Origin: Lachnospiraceae bacterium UBA7202
GTDB taxonomy: Bacteria > Bacillota > Clostridia > Lachnospirales > Lachnospiraceae
DNA length: 64,000 nucleotides
Direction of reading: 5' to 3'
Assembly: GCA_002490705.1 (NCBI GenBank)
Contig: DKUO01000032.1
Span: 8,826-72,825 of the forward strand
In this document: in pieces, positions 25,129 through 33,110 of the stretch
Layout: every line of letters begins with the position of its first letter
Position numbering within the stretch: position 1 is the stretch's first letter
Made by a program: the position numbers and the translations under genes
Notes under the pieces: generated by a model
What the model was told of the DNA's origin: nothing
The model's database searches: none
The model's input: only the letters and a program-made list of their open reading frames with translations

Positions 25129-25244
25129 TGAAAAAAAAGAAATAGCCGTCCCGCTCACTGGCAATGACTGGACGACTATCTCTCAAAGTCTAATTTAGTT
25201 TTCGCCGGGACGGGTAGCGCGCACTACCTTCCGGCTGTCCTGTT
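25129..25244 (-). ncRNA. Orphan antitoxin-like small RNA
   Basis: A perfect sigma-A promoter on the minus strand predicts a transcript from about 25244. It begins with a nested hairpin (GCCGG with CCGGC around GGTAG with CTACC, 25204-25235). It ends at a stem ATAGTCGTCC/GGACGGCTAT (25142-25179, one mismatch) followed by TTTCTTTTTTTT. No start codon with a ribosome site lies inside. The size, compact fold and promoter type match the antisense RNA of the type I locus at 26822-26924, but no toxin gene is seen on the opposite strand. The region 24952-25128 has no gene. Confidence 0.55.
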
Positions 25245-25250
25245 AAGTAT

Positions 25251-25279
25251 ATTATATACAACCTGACAGACTTTTTCAA
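25251..25279 (-). promoter_or_regulatory. Promoter of the orphan small RNA
   Basis: On the minus strand, TTGAAA (25274-25279), 17 bases, TATAAT (25251-25256). Confidence 0.75.
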
Positions 25280-25305
25280 TAACAGAAAAAGCACAATCCA
25301 AATTT

Positions 25306-26496
25306 TTACTGCCGCTTCACAAAATCCTCATACAGCGGTGACATATCCCGCAGCCGACCCACAATCTCTTTCAATGCCTCCACTGTCCTGTCAATCTCTT
25401 CCCTTGTATTTTCTTCCGAAAGCGTCAATCGCAGCGACCCGTGGGCAATCTCGTGGGGCAGGCCGATCGCCAAAAGCACATGGGAGGGATCAAGCGCTCC
25501 CGAGGTGCAGGCCGATCCGCTTGAACCGCAGATACCCTTCTGATCCAACAGGATTAACAGCGACTCGCCCTCTATGAACCGGAAACAAAAATTAGCGTTA
25601 TTGGAAAGCCTGTCCTGCCTGTGCCCATTCAATCTGGTATAAGGAATTTCCGCAAGCACCCGGTCAATCAGATAATCCCGCAAGGCTGTTTCCCGCTCCA
25701 TCCGCTCCTGCATCGTCTCTCCTGAAAGCGCCGCCGCTTTTCCGAAGCCCACAATTCCCGGTACGTTCAAAGTGCCCGCTCTACGTCCCCTCTCCTGTGC
25801 ACCGCCGTGAATGAGAGGGCCAAGCCGCAGATTTTCTCTGCAATACAATATGCCGACCCCTTTAGGCCCGTTTAATTTATGTCCGCTGGCGGAAAGCAGA
25901 TCAATATGCATCTCTTCCACGTTGATAGGAATATGCCCATAGGCCTGCACCGCATCCGTATGAAACAAAATGCCCTTTTCATGCGCGATCTGTCCTAATG
26001 TTTCAATCGGCTCGATCGTCCCGATCTCATTGTTGGCCGCCATAATGGAAATCAGTATGGTATCCGGCCGAATCGCCCGTTGCAGAGCCTCCGGCGCCAC
26101 CTTTCCCTCCGCATCCACATCCAGATAGGTCACCTCATAACCCTGTCTTTCCAGATATTCACAAGTATGCAATATCGCATGGTGTTCAATTTTGCTGGTA
26201 ATGATATGTCTGCCCTTATCCGCCAATCCTTCCGCTGTCGCGCGGATCGCCCAGTTATCAGACTCACTGCCGCCCGCTGTAAAATAAATCTCGTTGGGTT
26301 TCGCGCCGATCAACGCTGCCGCCTGCTCCCTCGCCTTTCCCACCGCCTTCTTCGCCTCCCCCGCGAAGGTGTAGATCGCAGAGGGATTCGCGTAGTTGTC
26401 CCGGAAATACGGCAGCATTTCCTGTAGCACTTCCTCCCGCACTCTGGTGGTAGCCGCATTGTCCAAGTAGATTCTCCGATTTTCTTTTTCTTCCAT
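25306..26496 (-). CDS. Cysteine desulfurase, NifS/IscS family
   Basis: A 396-residue PLP enzyme of the class V aminotransferase fold that takes sulfur from cysteine for Fe-S clusters or tRNA thiolation. The PLP lysine lies in SASGHKLNGPKG (about Lys207) and the persulfide cysteine in GSSGSACTSG (about Cys330). IYLDNAATT at the start and HTDAVQA are also family marks. The active-site loop is the long flexible IscS/NifS type. The ATG at 26496 is five bases after GGAGG; ATGs at 26508 and 26499 lie too close to, or within, that site. No iscU, thiI or mnmA gene is adjacent, so the sulfur acceptor is unclear. Confidence 0.94.
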   Translation of the reverse strand: MEEKENRRIYLDNAATTRVREEVLQEMLPYFRDNYANPSAIYTFAGEAKKAVGKAREQAAALIGAKPNEIYFTAGGSESDNWAIRATAEGLADKGRHIITSKIEHHAILHTCEYLERQGYEVTYLDVDAEGKVAPEALQRAIRPDTILISIMAANNEIGTIEPIETLGQIAHEKGILFHTDAVQAYGHIPINVEEMHIDLLSASGHKLNGPKGVGILYCRENLRLGPLIHGGAQERGRRAGTLNVPGIVGFGKAAALSGETMQERMERETALRDYLIDRVLAEIPYTRLNGHRQDRLSNNANFCFRFIEGESLLILLDQKGICGSSGSACTSGALDPSHVLLAIGLPHEIAHGSLRLTLSEENTREEIDRTVEALKEIVGRLRDMSPLYEDFVKRQ

Positions 26497-26560
26497 CATA
26501 TCCTCCATTCCACACAGGCAAGTAATACTCTATTCCTATCTGTTTACTATACTATAAGAT

Positions 26561-26591
26561 ATTATAACAGGCTTGCAGAAATCCGCAAGCC
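26561..26591 (-). promoter_or_regulatory. Promoter of the cysteine desulfurase with inverted repeat
   Basis: On the minus strand, TTGCGG (26583-26588), 16 bases, then TATAAT (26561-26566). A 7 bp inverted repeat GGCTTGC/GCAAGCC (26570-26576, 26585-26591) overlaps the spacer and -35 box and could be an operator. Confidence 0.5.
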
Positions 26592-26636
26592 CTAATCTGA
26601 TATTAAAACTATGTTCAAATTTTCGATACAATTCAA

Positions 26637-26665
26637 TTGAAATTTTCCCACCATAATGTTATGAT
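26637..26665 (+). promoter_or_regulatory. Promoter of the type I toxin mRNA
   Basis: TTGAAA (26637-26642), 17 bases, TATGAT (26660-26665). Transcription would start near 26672, at the left arm of the flanking inverted repeat. Confidence 0.75.
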
Positions 26666-26672
26666 AAACGGT

Positions 26673-26711
26673 AAGAAGAGCAACCGTGTTACAAGGTGGT
26701 AGCCTCCCTAA
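26673..26711. repeat. Left arm of inverted repeat at the type I toxin locus
   Basis: AAGAAGAGCAACCG opens this arm and GGTGGTAGCCTCC closes it. The right arm (26887-26923) is its reverse complement with few mismatches. The toxin mRNA and the antisense RNA therefore begin with nearly the same 35-base leader. Confidence 0.85.
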
Positions 26712-26738
26712 ACTTGCAAAAGAGGGGAGGTGGTGCAG

Positions 26739-26834
26739 ATGAGTACATACGAAGTTTTAACATTGTTAATTCTATTCGGAACGTTTCTTGTCGCGCTGCT
26801 TGCCTACATAGATAGGAACAACAAGCGAAAATAA
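26739..26834 (+). CDS. Holin-like type I toxin peptide (Hol_Tox type)
   Basis: A 31-residue peptide: MSTYEVLTLLILFGTFLVAL opens it, one hydrophobic helix spans about residues 6-23, and the end is basic (DRNNKRK). This matches the putative holin-like toxin family found in clostridial and bacillar type I toxin-antitoxin loci. Such peptides insert in the membrane and depolarise the cell when overproduced. The ribosome site GGGGAGG stands eight bases before the ATG. The leader could be masked by base pairing with the right inverted-repeat arm if transcription runs on. A convergent antisense RNA overlaps the 3' end of the gene, as in txpA/ratA. Confidence 0.85.
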   Translation: MSTYEVLTLLILFGTFLVALLAYIDRNNKRK

Positions 26835-26880
26835 ATAAGCCTACCTTGTACTTGGCCGTGCAGGTAGGCTTATTATATAA
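26834..26880. terminator. Shared bidirectional terminator of toxin and antitoxin RNAs
   Basis: A perfect 12 bp stem AATAAGCCTACC/GGTAGGCTTATT (26834-26845 with 26863-26874). It is followed by ATATAA on the plus strand and by TATTTTCG on the minus strand. Confidence 0.8.
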
Positions 26881-26886
26881 GCATAT

Positions 26887-26923
26887 CGGAGGCTAACCAC
26901 TTTGTGGGCGGTTGCTCTTCTTA
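26887..26923. repeat. Right arm of inverted repeat at the type I toxin locus
   Basis: GGAGGCTAACCAC and CGGTTGCTCTTCTTA are the reverse complement of the left arm at 26673-26711, with a small mismatched block between the two conserved parts. Confidence 0.85.
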
Positions 26924-26930
26924 TGTCATA

Positions 26931-26959
26931 ATTATATTGCAAACAGAAGAAACTTTCAA
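26931..26959 (-). promoter_or_regulatory. Promoter of the antisense RNA
   Basis: On the minus strand, TTGAAA (26954-26959), 17 bases, TATAAT (26931-26936). It is closer to consensus than the toxin promoter, as usual for labile RNA antitoxins. Confidence 0.8.
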
Positions 26960-27458
26960 GCCCTTTCCCGAAAAATTGATCCACACAATCGCACAGGCGG
27001 CCACATAAGTGACCGCCTGCGCATCCCCTTTTACACTGAATACCAGTGCTTTATTAGAATAGACATACGCCAAGTACAAACCTTGCCTTCGATCCCGCTT
27101 GGCCGATACGGGCATACATCTATCTAACCCTTTTTCATTTCTGCGTCCCCCGTTTATTCGGCGGCGCATCGTCCTGTTCTTCCGTCAAGCCCTTCCTGTC
27201 GTTCATGCGACATAAATACTTATTTCTATAGAATCTATCCAACTGATTCTGTAATCGGCTCTCTCGACCATACCGCCGATTCGGGCTGCTTGTACATCTG
27301 AAATCGATCATCTTCTGTAACCTTCCCTTCCGGCTGTGCCGCCAATGCGGCATCTATCTCTATATAATCGAACAATCTGAAGCGTTCTTCCTTCTGCCCA
27401 TGCAGACGTCTCTCCAGAAAATCAAACTGATTTCAAAATCCTCCTTGCGGCTGTGCCG
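26960..27458. other. Gene-free stretch with three diverged direct repeats
   Basis: No gene is supported over 500 bases. Three imperfect copies of a 35-40 base unit lie at about 27081-27122, 27321-27357 and 27441-27477, each with a CCTTSC-type start, a GGC(TG)TGCCG core and a GCGGGCAT or similar end. The last copy overlaps the 3' end of the BlaR1-like gene. A minus-strand frame of about 60 codons between 27235 and 27425 (containing FDYIEIDAALAAQPEGK) lacks a start codon with a ribosome site. The stretch is probably decayed duplications of the gene's 3' end. Confidence 0.4.
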
Positions 27459-28817
27459 TCAGTGCGGGCATACATCATATTTACGCCAACCAATCTGTTC
27501 ACCCAATTTTATAGTACCGCATTTACTGCATCTCTCCGCTTTATACTCTCTCACCACACAGCTTCCGTCCGAATTTTTATTATGCCTGTACTCCGTTCCC
27601 GGCACATAATCGTGATCACAGCTCCTATGAGGCTCCGCATCGGGAATATAGTAAATGTTGCCCTCCTCGTCGACAAACTGCCTGTCATACAGGATCTCAA
27701 CCGTTTCTTCTTTGAACTCGATTGTCGTTTCCTCCCTTATGTCCTCCGGTGCAAACAGGATAGACTCAGATTCCAACGCCGCCTCAATCTCTTCCTCAGG
27801 CATATCTTCCGGCACAATCTCATTATGCCCATCCCTGTAAGCAAGTGCCGTCATGGAATTGGCGAAAATCAACGCCGCCACCAAAGTTCCTGTTGCAAAA
27901 CGATTCCATTTCTTTTTTCTCATCAGATTGTCCACCCTTTCCTTCACTCTTCTCATGTTTGATCCAAAACCGGCCTTCCACTTAAGTGGAAACCGTTTCA
28001 ACTCTTCCGCTTCCTGCGCCTCCTCAATCAACAGAAGCCCATATCCGGTTCTTTCCTCTTCGGTCAGTTCCCACACCGCTGTCTCATCACAGGATATCTC
28101 ACAGACACGGTCGAACTCATCACACAACAGCCACATCATCGGATTGCACCAGTGCAAAAACTTCGCAAACTGTATCAGCATCTTCCAGACCGCGTCCAAG
28201 CGTCTGATATGTACCATTTCATGACGGACGACCAGTTCCGATTCCCGGCTTCCTATTTCCCTGCCGCAGAGAATGACCGGCCGGAGAACTCCGAATGTGA
28301 TAGAGGGCCTTCCCGGCTCTCCCTGATACAGCAGCACACGGCGTTTGGTTCCGTACTGTTCCTTCAAACCGGCGAGAAACGCCTCATGCTCTTCCGTCAT
28401 TGTCGTATCTACATAACCGGCAACCAAACGGGCTGTCCTGATATATTTCCGCAGTTCTCTCAGCATCAGCAAACAGGCAACCGTCAGCCATAGAAACACC
28501 AGTATGATCTGTAATTCCATATAGTTATTCACATACGTTTTTCCGTCTGTACGGACAATATATTTTGTCCGCGTAAGCGGTATTTGTGCGATCTCCATCT
28601 TGACCATTGCCATCTGTCTTTCCGGTACGATGATGCGAATCGCCTCTCCGTACCACCTTTTCAGAAAAGGCAGCGGAATCAGATAATATAGAATGGCCGC
28701 TTTTGCCAGCAAATAATAGTAGTTCGCACTGATTTTACCTCTCAGCAGGCGCCTCAGTATCCAACAGCATGCTGTCATCGTACTTCCCGAAGCCGTCATC
28801 ATTAGTAAGTATTCCAT
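27459..28817 (-). CDS. BlaR1/MecR1-like M56 membrane protease with Cys-rich tail
   Basis: A 452-residue protein with N-terminal membrane helices and the M56 metalloprotease site HEMVH (199-203), the third ligand in CEISCDE (about Glu240). A last helix (about 307-327) precedes an outer part of some 125 residues. In true BlaR1 that part is a penicillin-binding domain of about 260 residues. Here it is short, acidic (EDMPEEEIEAALESES) and ends in a Cys/His cluster: CDHDY, SDGSCVVRE, CSKCG and VCPH, which looks like one or two zinc ribbons. So the input signal is probably not a beta-lactam. It follows the BlaI-like repressor gene by nine bases, and would cleave that repressor when triggered. Confidence 0.85.
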   Translation of the reverse strand: MEYLLMMTASGSTMTACCWILRRLLRGKISANYYYLLAKAAILYYLIPLPFLKRWYGEAIRIIVPERQMAMVKMEIAQIPLTRTKYIVRTDGKTYVNNYMELQIILVFLWLTVACLLMLRELRKYIRTARLVAGYVDTTMTEEHEAFLAGLKEQYGTKRRVLLYQGEPGRPSITFGVLRPVILCGREIGSRESELVVRHEMVHIRRLDAVWKMLIQFAKFLHWCNPMMWLLCDEFDRVCEISCDETAVWELTEEERTGYGLLLIEEAQEAEELKRFPLKWKAGFGSNMRRVKERVDNLMRKKKWNRFATGTLVAALIFANSMTALAYRDGHNEIVPEDMPEEEIEAALESESILFAPEDIREETTIEFKEETVEILYDRQFVDEEGNIYYIPDAEPHRSCDHDYVPGTEYRHNKNSDGSCVVREYKAERCSKCGTIKLGEQIGWRKYDVCPH

Positions 28818-28825
28818 GTACGCTC

Positions 28826-29188
28826 CTAGCTGTCTTTCAGAATTTTGATCAGTTCCTGTGCCTCACTCTCGTTTATCGCGTTTTTCCTGGCAAAGGCCGC
28901 CACAAATTTACTCAGCCTTCCTTCATACATAGAATCCACTGCATTTTTCATCTGCATGTAATTATATTCGTCCCTGCTGTACACGGCCTTAACCATTCTG
29001 TGGTCCCGTGTAACGAGCCCCTTTTCCTCAAGCCGGCTCAGGAACGTGTTTAAGGTCTGTCTTTTCCATTCCTTACCATCCGCCTCAAATAATGTAAGAA
29101 GCTGCGACTGCTTAATCGCCTCCTGCTGATCCCACAGCTTCTCCATCACCTCCTTCTCTGCCTTTGTTACGTCATAAAAGCCTTTCAT
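28826..29188 (-). CDS. BlaI/MecI/CopY family repressor
   Basis: A 120-residue winged-helix repressor. The N-terminal half carries VTKAEKEVMEKLWDQQEAI and QTLNTFLSRLEEKGLVTRD, standard for BlaI/MecI; the C-terminal half is the dimerisation region. It is encoded first in a two-gene operon with the M56 protease that should cut it. GGAGGGAGT lies before the ATG. No beta-lactamase or copper ATPase gene is nearby, so the wider regulon lies elsewhere. A heterodimeric ABC exporter sits just upstream on the same strand but ends before this operon's promoter. Confidence 0.92.
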   Translation of the reverse strand: MKGFYDVTKAEKEVMEKLWDQQEAIKQSQLLTLFEADGKEWKRQTLNTFLSRLEEKGLVTRDHRMVKAVYSRDEYNYMQMKNAVDSMYEGRLSKFVAAFARKNAINESEAQELIKILKDS

Positions 29189-29221
29189 ACTCCCTCCGCT
29201 CCATGACCACCTTGCGTAGTC

Positions 29222-29250
29222 ATTATATAATTATATTTGTCGTATGTCAA
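29222..29250 (-). promoter_or_regulatory. Promoter of the BlaI/BlaR1-like operon
   Basis: On the minus strand, TTGACA (29245-29250), 17 bases, TATAAT (29222-29227): both boxes perfect. An 11 bp palindrome TACATGATGTA at 29301-29311 has the TACA/TGTA half-sites of BlaI operators but lies about 50 bases upstream of the -35 box. Confidence 0.8.
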
Positions 29251-29343
29251 CCCCTTTTCTCAATATGTTGTATATTTTTTAAGCTGACACACAAATTGCA
29301 TACATGATGTAGATATAAATCGTATCCTTATCCTATTTTTTTC

Positions 29344-31242
29344 TCACGCCGTAATGGCATTCCCGGTATACAACTGGTAATATTTTCCCTTTTCCTCAAT
29401 CAACTGGTCATGAGTGCCCCGCTCAATGATCCGCCCCTGCTCCAATACCATAATGCAGTCCGAATTTTTTACGGTGGAAAGCCTGTGGGCGATCACAAAG
29501 GTGGTCCTGCCCTTCATCAGTTTATCCATGCCGTCCTGCACAATGCGCTCGGTGCGGGTGTCGATGGAGCTGGTCGCCTCATCCAGGATCAAAACCGGCG
29601 GGTCCGCAATGGCCGCCCTGGCAATGGCAAGAAGCTGTCTCTGCCCCTGACTCAGGTTCGCACCGTCCCCGGAAAGCACCGTGTCATATCCCTCCGGCAG
29701 TCTTCTGATAAAACTGTCCGCATTTGCCAGCTTGGCCGCCGCACGCACCTCCTCATCCGTAGCGTCCAGCTTCCCGTATCGGATGTTCTCCATAACCGTC
29801 CCCGTAAAGAGGTGGGTATCCTGTAACACAATGCCGAGAGAGCGGCGCAGATCATCCTTCTTTATCTTATTTACGTTAATGCCGTCATAGCGGATCTTCC
29901 CGTCCTGAATGTCATAGAAGCGGTTGATCAGATTGGTGATCGTGGTCTTGCCCGCTCCGGTGGAACCCACAAAGGCAATCTTCTGCCCCGGCTCGGCATA
30001 GAGTTTCACATCATGAAGCACCATCTTATCATCATTATACCCGAAATCCACGCCGTCGAAAACCACATCTCCCTTAAGTTCCACATAATCGACAGAATGA
30101 TCCGCCTGATGTTCATGCCGCCATGCCCAACGGCCCGTGCGCTCCGGCGTCTCCACAAGCGTTCCGTTTTCCTCCCGCACATTGACCAGCGTGACATAGC
30201 CATTGTCCACCTCAGGCTTCTCATCCATCATCTTAAAAATGCGCTCTGCTCCGGCCATCGCCATGACGATGGAATTAAATTGTTGACTCACTTGATTAAT
30301 CGGCATATTGAAGCTTTTATTGAAGGTCAGGAAGCTTGCCAGTTTTCCAAGCGTCAGTCCCGTTGCGCCGGAAAGCGCCAGCGCGCCGCCCACCATGGCG
30401 CAGACCACATAGCTCACATTGCCCAGCTGCTGATTCACGGGCCCCACCACATTGACCAGATAGTTTGCCTTATCCGCGCTCTCAAACAGGGCGTCGTTTA
30501 AGACCCTGAAATCCTCAATATTTTTTTCCTCATGGTTAAATACCTTAACCACCTTCTGACCGTTCATCATCTCCTCGATGAAGCCGTTCACCTTACCCAG
30601 ATTGGTCTGCTGTTCCAAAAAGTATCTGCCGCTTAACCCTGCCACCTTCTTGGTCACCACCAGCATCACCGCCACCATCAGCAAGGTTACCAACGTCAGC
30701 GGCACGCTCAGAATGATCATGCTGGCCAGGACGCTCACAATGGTGATCAGGCTGTTAAACACCTGCGGCATACTCTGGCTGATCATCTGGCGCAGCGTTT
30801 CCGTATCGTTTGTATAGGTTGACATAATATCTCCATGGGAGTGCGTGTCAAAATACTTAATGGGCAGCGTCTCCATATGGGAAAAGAGATCGTCCCTTAC
30901 GTTTCTCAGCGTCCCCTGAGTCACATTGATCATAATGCGGTTCCATGCGTAAGCTGAAATCACACCGATCAGGTAAAAGCATGCCACCCGCGCAATGGCC
31001 CACGCTAACGGGGTAAAGTCCGGTTCATCCTGCGTGAGCATGGGTGCAATGTAATCATCAATCAGCCTCTGGATAAACATGGTTCCCTGCACATTAGCCA
31101 GCACACTCACCAAAATGAGCACCGCCACCAGCGCAAGATGAATCCCGTAATCTTTTGCCACATATCCCATCAACCGTTTAAACACTTTTCCCGGATTCTC
31201 GATCCGTTTTCCGCCCTGCATTCTTCCATGTGGTCCCGGCAT
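29344..31242 (-). CDS. ABC exporter half, canonical ATPase site (BmrD/LmrD-like)
   Basis: A 632-residue half-transporter with six membrane helices (about 25-330) fused to an ATPase. Walker A is GSTGAGKTT, the signature LSQGQRQLL and Walker B ILDEATSSIDT with the catalytic glutamate present. Its signature has Gln where LSGGQ is usual. It starts at the stop codon of the other half (one-base overlap), so the two form a heterodimer of the BmrCD/LmrCD type. These export drugs, lipids or peptides. An insert of about 40 residues before the ATPase (DNGYVTLVNVREENGTLVE) is a common linker extension in the D subunits. Confidence 0.93.
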   Translation of the reverse strand: MPGPHGRMQGGKRIENPGKVFKRLMGYVAKDYGIHLALVAVLILVSVLANVQGTMFIQRLIDDYIAPMLTQDEPDFTPLAWAIARVACFYLIGVISAYAWNRIMINVTQGTLRNVRDDLFSHMETLPIKYFDTHSHGDIMSTYTNDTETLRQMISQSMPQVFNSLITIVSVLASMIILSVPLTLVTLLMVAVMLVVTKKVAGLSGRYFLEQQTNLGKVNGFIEEMMNGQKVVKVFNHEEKNIEDFRVLNDALFESADKANYLVNVVGPVNQQLGNVSYVVCAMVGGALALSGATGLTLGKLASFLTFNKSFNMPINQVSQQFNSIVMAMAGAERIFKMMDEKPEVDNGYVTLVNVREENGTLVETPERTGRWAWRHEHQADHSVDYVELKGDVVFDGVDFGYNDDKMVLHDVKLYAEPGQKIAFVGSTGAGKTTITNLINRFYDIQDGKIRYDGINVNKIKKDDLRRSLGIVLQDTHLFTGTVMENIRYGKLDATDEEVRAAAKLANADSFIRRLPEGYDTVLSGDGANLSQGQRQLLAIARAAIADPPVLILDEATSSIDTRTERIVQDGMDKLMKGRTTFVIAHRLSTVKNSDCIMVLEQGRIIERGTHDQLIEEKGKYYQLYTGNAITA

Positions 31243-32996
31243 TACTCCACGCCTCCTTTCTGTTCATCGAAGTCACCGCCGCCATTTGTCTGCGACTCGT
31301 ACACTTCCCTGTAAATCTCATTGTCCCGCAGCAGCTCCTCGTGGGTGCCGAAGCCGTGAATCCGCCCGTCATCCATGACGATAATACGGTCCGCCTCCAT
31401 GACGCTGGCTACACGCTGGGCAATAATCAGCTTCGTGGTATTGGGAATTTCCTCCGCAAAGGCTTTCCGAATCTTCGCATCCGTGGCAGTGTCCACCGCA
31501 CTGGTGGAATCGTCCAGAATCAGCACCTTCGGCTTTTTCAGCAGCGCCCTTGCAATGGTCAGCCGCTGCCTTTGTCCGCCGGAGACATTGGTGCCGCCCT
31601 GCTCTATGTAGGTATGATACCCCTCCGGCATCTTCTCGATAAATTCGTCCGCGCAGGCCAGCTTGCACACCCGCCTGCACTCCTCCTCCGTGGCATTGGC
31701 GTCGCCCCATCGCAGATTATCCAAAATCGTACCGGAAAACAATACGTTCTTTTGCAAAACCACCGCCACCTGATCCCGCAGGGTTTCAATGTCATACTCC
31801 CTGACGTCCCTGCCGCCCACAAGCACACTCCCTTCCGACACATCGTAGAGACGGCTGATCAGATTCACCAGACTGGTCTTTGCACTGCCGGTGCCGCCGA
31901 TGATGCCGACGGTCTCCCCCGCATGTATTTTCAGGTTGATATCGTGCAGAACCGCTTCGCTGCTCTCTTTATGGTAAGAAAAGCGCACATGCCGGAATTC
32001 AATCTCTCCGTCCGCCACCTCATACACAGGATCGACCGGATTGGTCAAATCGCTCTTTTCATTCAGCACCTCGCAGATACGCTCCGCACTGGCGATACTC
32101 ATACTCATCATTACAAAGATCATGGCCACCATCATCAGGCTCATCAGAATATTCATGCAGTAGGTAAGCAAGCTCATCAGCTCACCCGTGGTCAGCGTGC
32201 TCTGTACGATCTGTTTCGCGCCCAGCCAGCTGATCAGCAGAATACAGCCGTAAACCGTAAACTGCATAACAGGCATATTTAACACCACATTTTTTTCGGC
32301 CTTCAGGAAAATATCATAGATGCCCTGGCTGGCGTTCTTAAATTTCTTGGTCTCATAATCTTCCCTGACATAAGCCTTTACCACACGGACCGCGCTCACG
32401 TTTTCCTGCACGGAAGCATTCAGCTCATCGTACTTCGGAAAGGCCTGTTTGAAATACTTCATGGCGCCTCTGATAATGAAAAACAGTACCACCCCAAGCA
32501 GAATCACCGCCACCAGATAAACCGACGCCAGCTTCGCGTTGATCAGAAACGCCATCGCCATGGCGCAGATCATGCTGACAGGCGCGCGGAAACAGATCCG
32601 CAGAATCATCTGGTAAGCCATCTGTATATTCGTCACATCAGTGGTCAGTCTGGTGACCAGACCCGCCGTGCTGAACTTATCAAGGCTGGAAAAAGAGAAG
32701 GTCTGTATGTTCTCAAACATCGCCTGTCTTAGGTTCTTCGCAAATCCCGTGGACGCCCTTGCCCCGTACTTGCCTCCCATAACGCCGCAGAAGAGCCCAC
32801 ACAGCGCCGCCGCAACCATGACTGCGCCCACCGTGTAGATATGCTGCATATTCCCGGCCTCCACACCGTCGTCAATGATGGACGCCATCAAAAACGGAAG
32901 CAGCATCTCAAAAATGACTTCCAATATCATAAATACCGGAGTTATGATCGAAGCTTTTTTATATTCCTTTATCTGTGCCGCAAGGGTCTTAATCAT
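31242..32996 (-). CDS. ABC exporter half, degenerate ATPase site (BmrC/LmrC-like)
   Basis: A 584-residue half-transporter with six membrane helices and a C-terminal ATPase: Walker A GGTGSAKTS, signature VSGGQRQRL, Walker B ILDDSTSAVDT. The catalytic Glu after Walker B is replaced by Asp and the Walker A Gly before Lys by Ala, the usual sign of the inactive site in heterodimeric exporters. The ATG at 32996 has GGAGG seven bases upstream; an ATG two codons earlier sits too close to it. The partner gene follows directly. Confidence 0.92.
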   Translation of the reverse strand: MIKTLAAQIKEYKKASIITPVFMILEVIFEMLLPFLMASIIDDGVEAGNMQHIYTVGAVMVAAALCGLFCGVMGGKYGARASTGFAKNLRQAMFENIQTFSFSSLDKFSTAGLVTRLTTDVTNIQMAYQMILRICFRAPVSMICAMAMAFLINAKLASVYLVAVILLGVVLFFIIRGAMKYFKQAFPKYDELNASVQENVSAVRVVKAYVREDYETKKFKNASQGIYDIFLKAEKNVVLNMPVMQFTVYGCILLISWLGAKQIVQSTLTTGELMSLLTYCMNILMSLMMVAMIFVMMSMSIASAERICEVLNEKSDLTNPVDPVYEVADGEIEFRHVRFSYHKESSEAVLHDINLKIHAGETVGIIGGTGSAKTSLVNLISRLYDVSEGSVLVGGRDVREYDIETLRDQVAVVLQKNVLFSGTILDNLRWGDANATEEECRRVCKLACADEFIEKMPEGYHTYIEQGGTNVSGGQRQRLTIARALLKKPKVLILDDSTSAVDTATDAKIRKAFAEEIPNTTKLIIAQRVASVMEADRIIVMDDGRIHGFGTHEELLRDNEIYREVYESQTNGGGDFDEQKGGVE

Positions 32997-33024
32997 TGTC
33001 ATTCCTCCCTCTGTCTATATATAA

Positions 33025-33054
33025 AGAACCATGCGACAAACGCCGCATGGTTCT
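33025..33054 (-). terminator. Terminator after the sugar importer operon
   Basis: A perfect 11 bp stem AGAACCATGCG/CGCATGGTTCT (33025-33035 with 33044-33054). On the minus strand it is followed by TTATATATA. It separates the importer operon from the exporter genes, whose start is only 28 bases downstream. Confidence 0.75.
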
Positions 33055-33110
33055 ATTTTTCTACAATAAAAATTTAATGTCAACGGTTTTCAGAAGTTTT
33101 CATAAAAATT

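Larger units (their letters stand above)
26822..26924 (-). ncRNA. Antisense RNA antitoxin (RatA-like)
   Basis: A perfect sigma-A promoter predicts a minus-strand RNA starting near 26924. It runs through the right inverted-repeat arm and ends at the shared hairpin, followed by TTATTTATTTT at about 26822-26835. It would be about 100 bases long and complementary to the 3' end of the toxin transcript, including the terminator stem and the last toxin codons. It carries no open frame with a ribosome site. The role as RNA antitoxin is inferred from layout. Confidence 0.75.

Noticed and set aside
31230..32282. Plus-strand frame of 350 codons opposite the ABC exporter gene
   Set aside because: It is fully antisense to conserved ATPase motifs and rich in His and Gln, as expected of a shadow frame.
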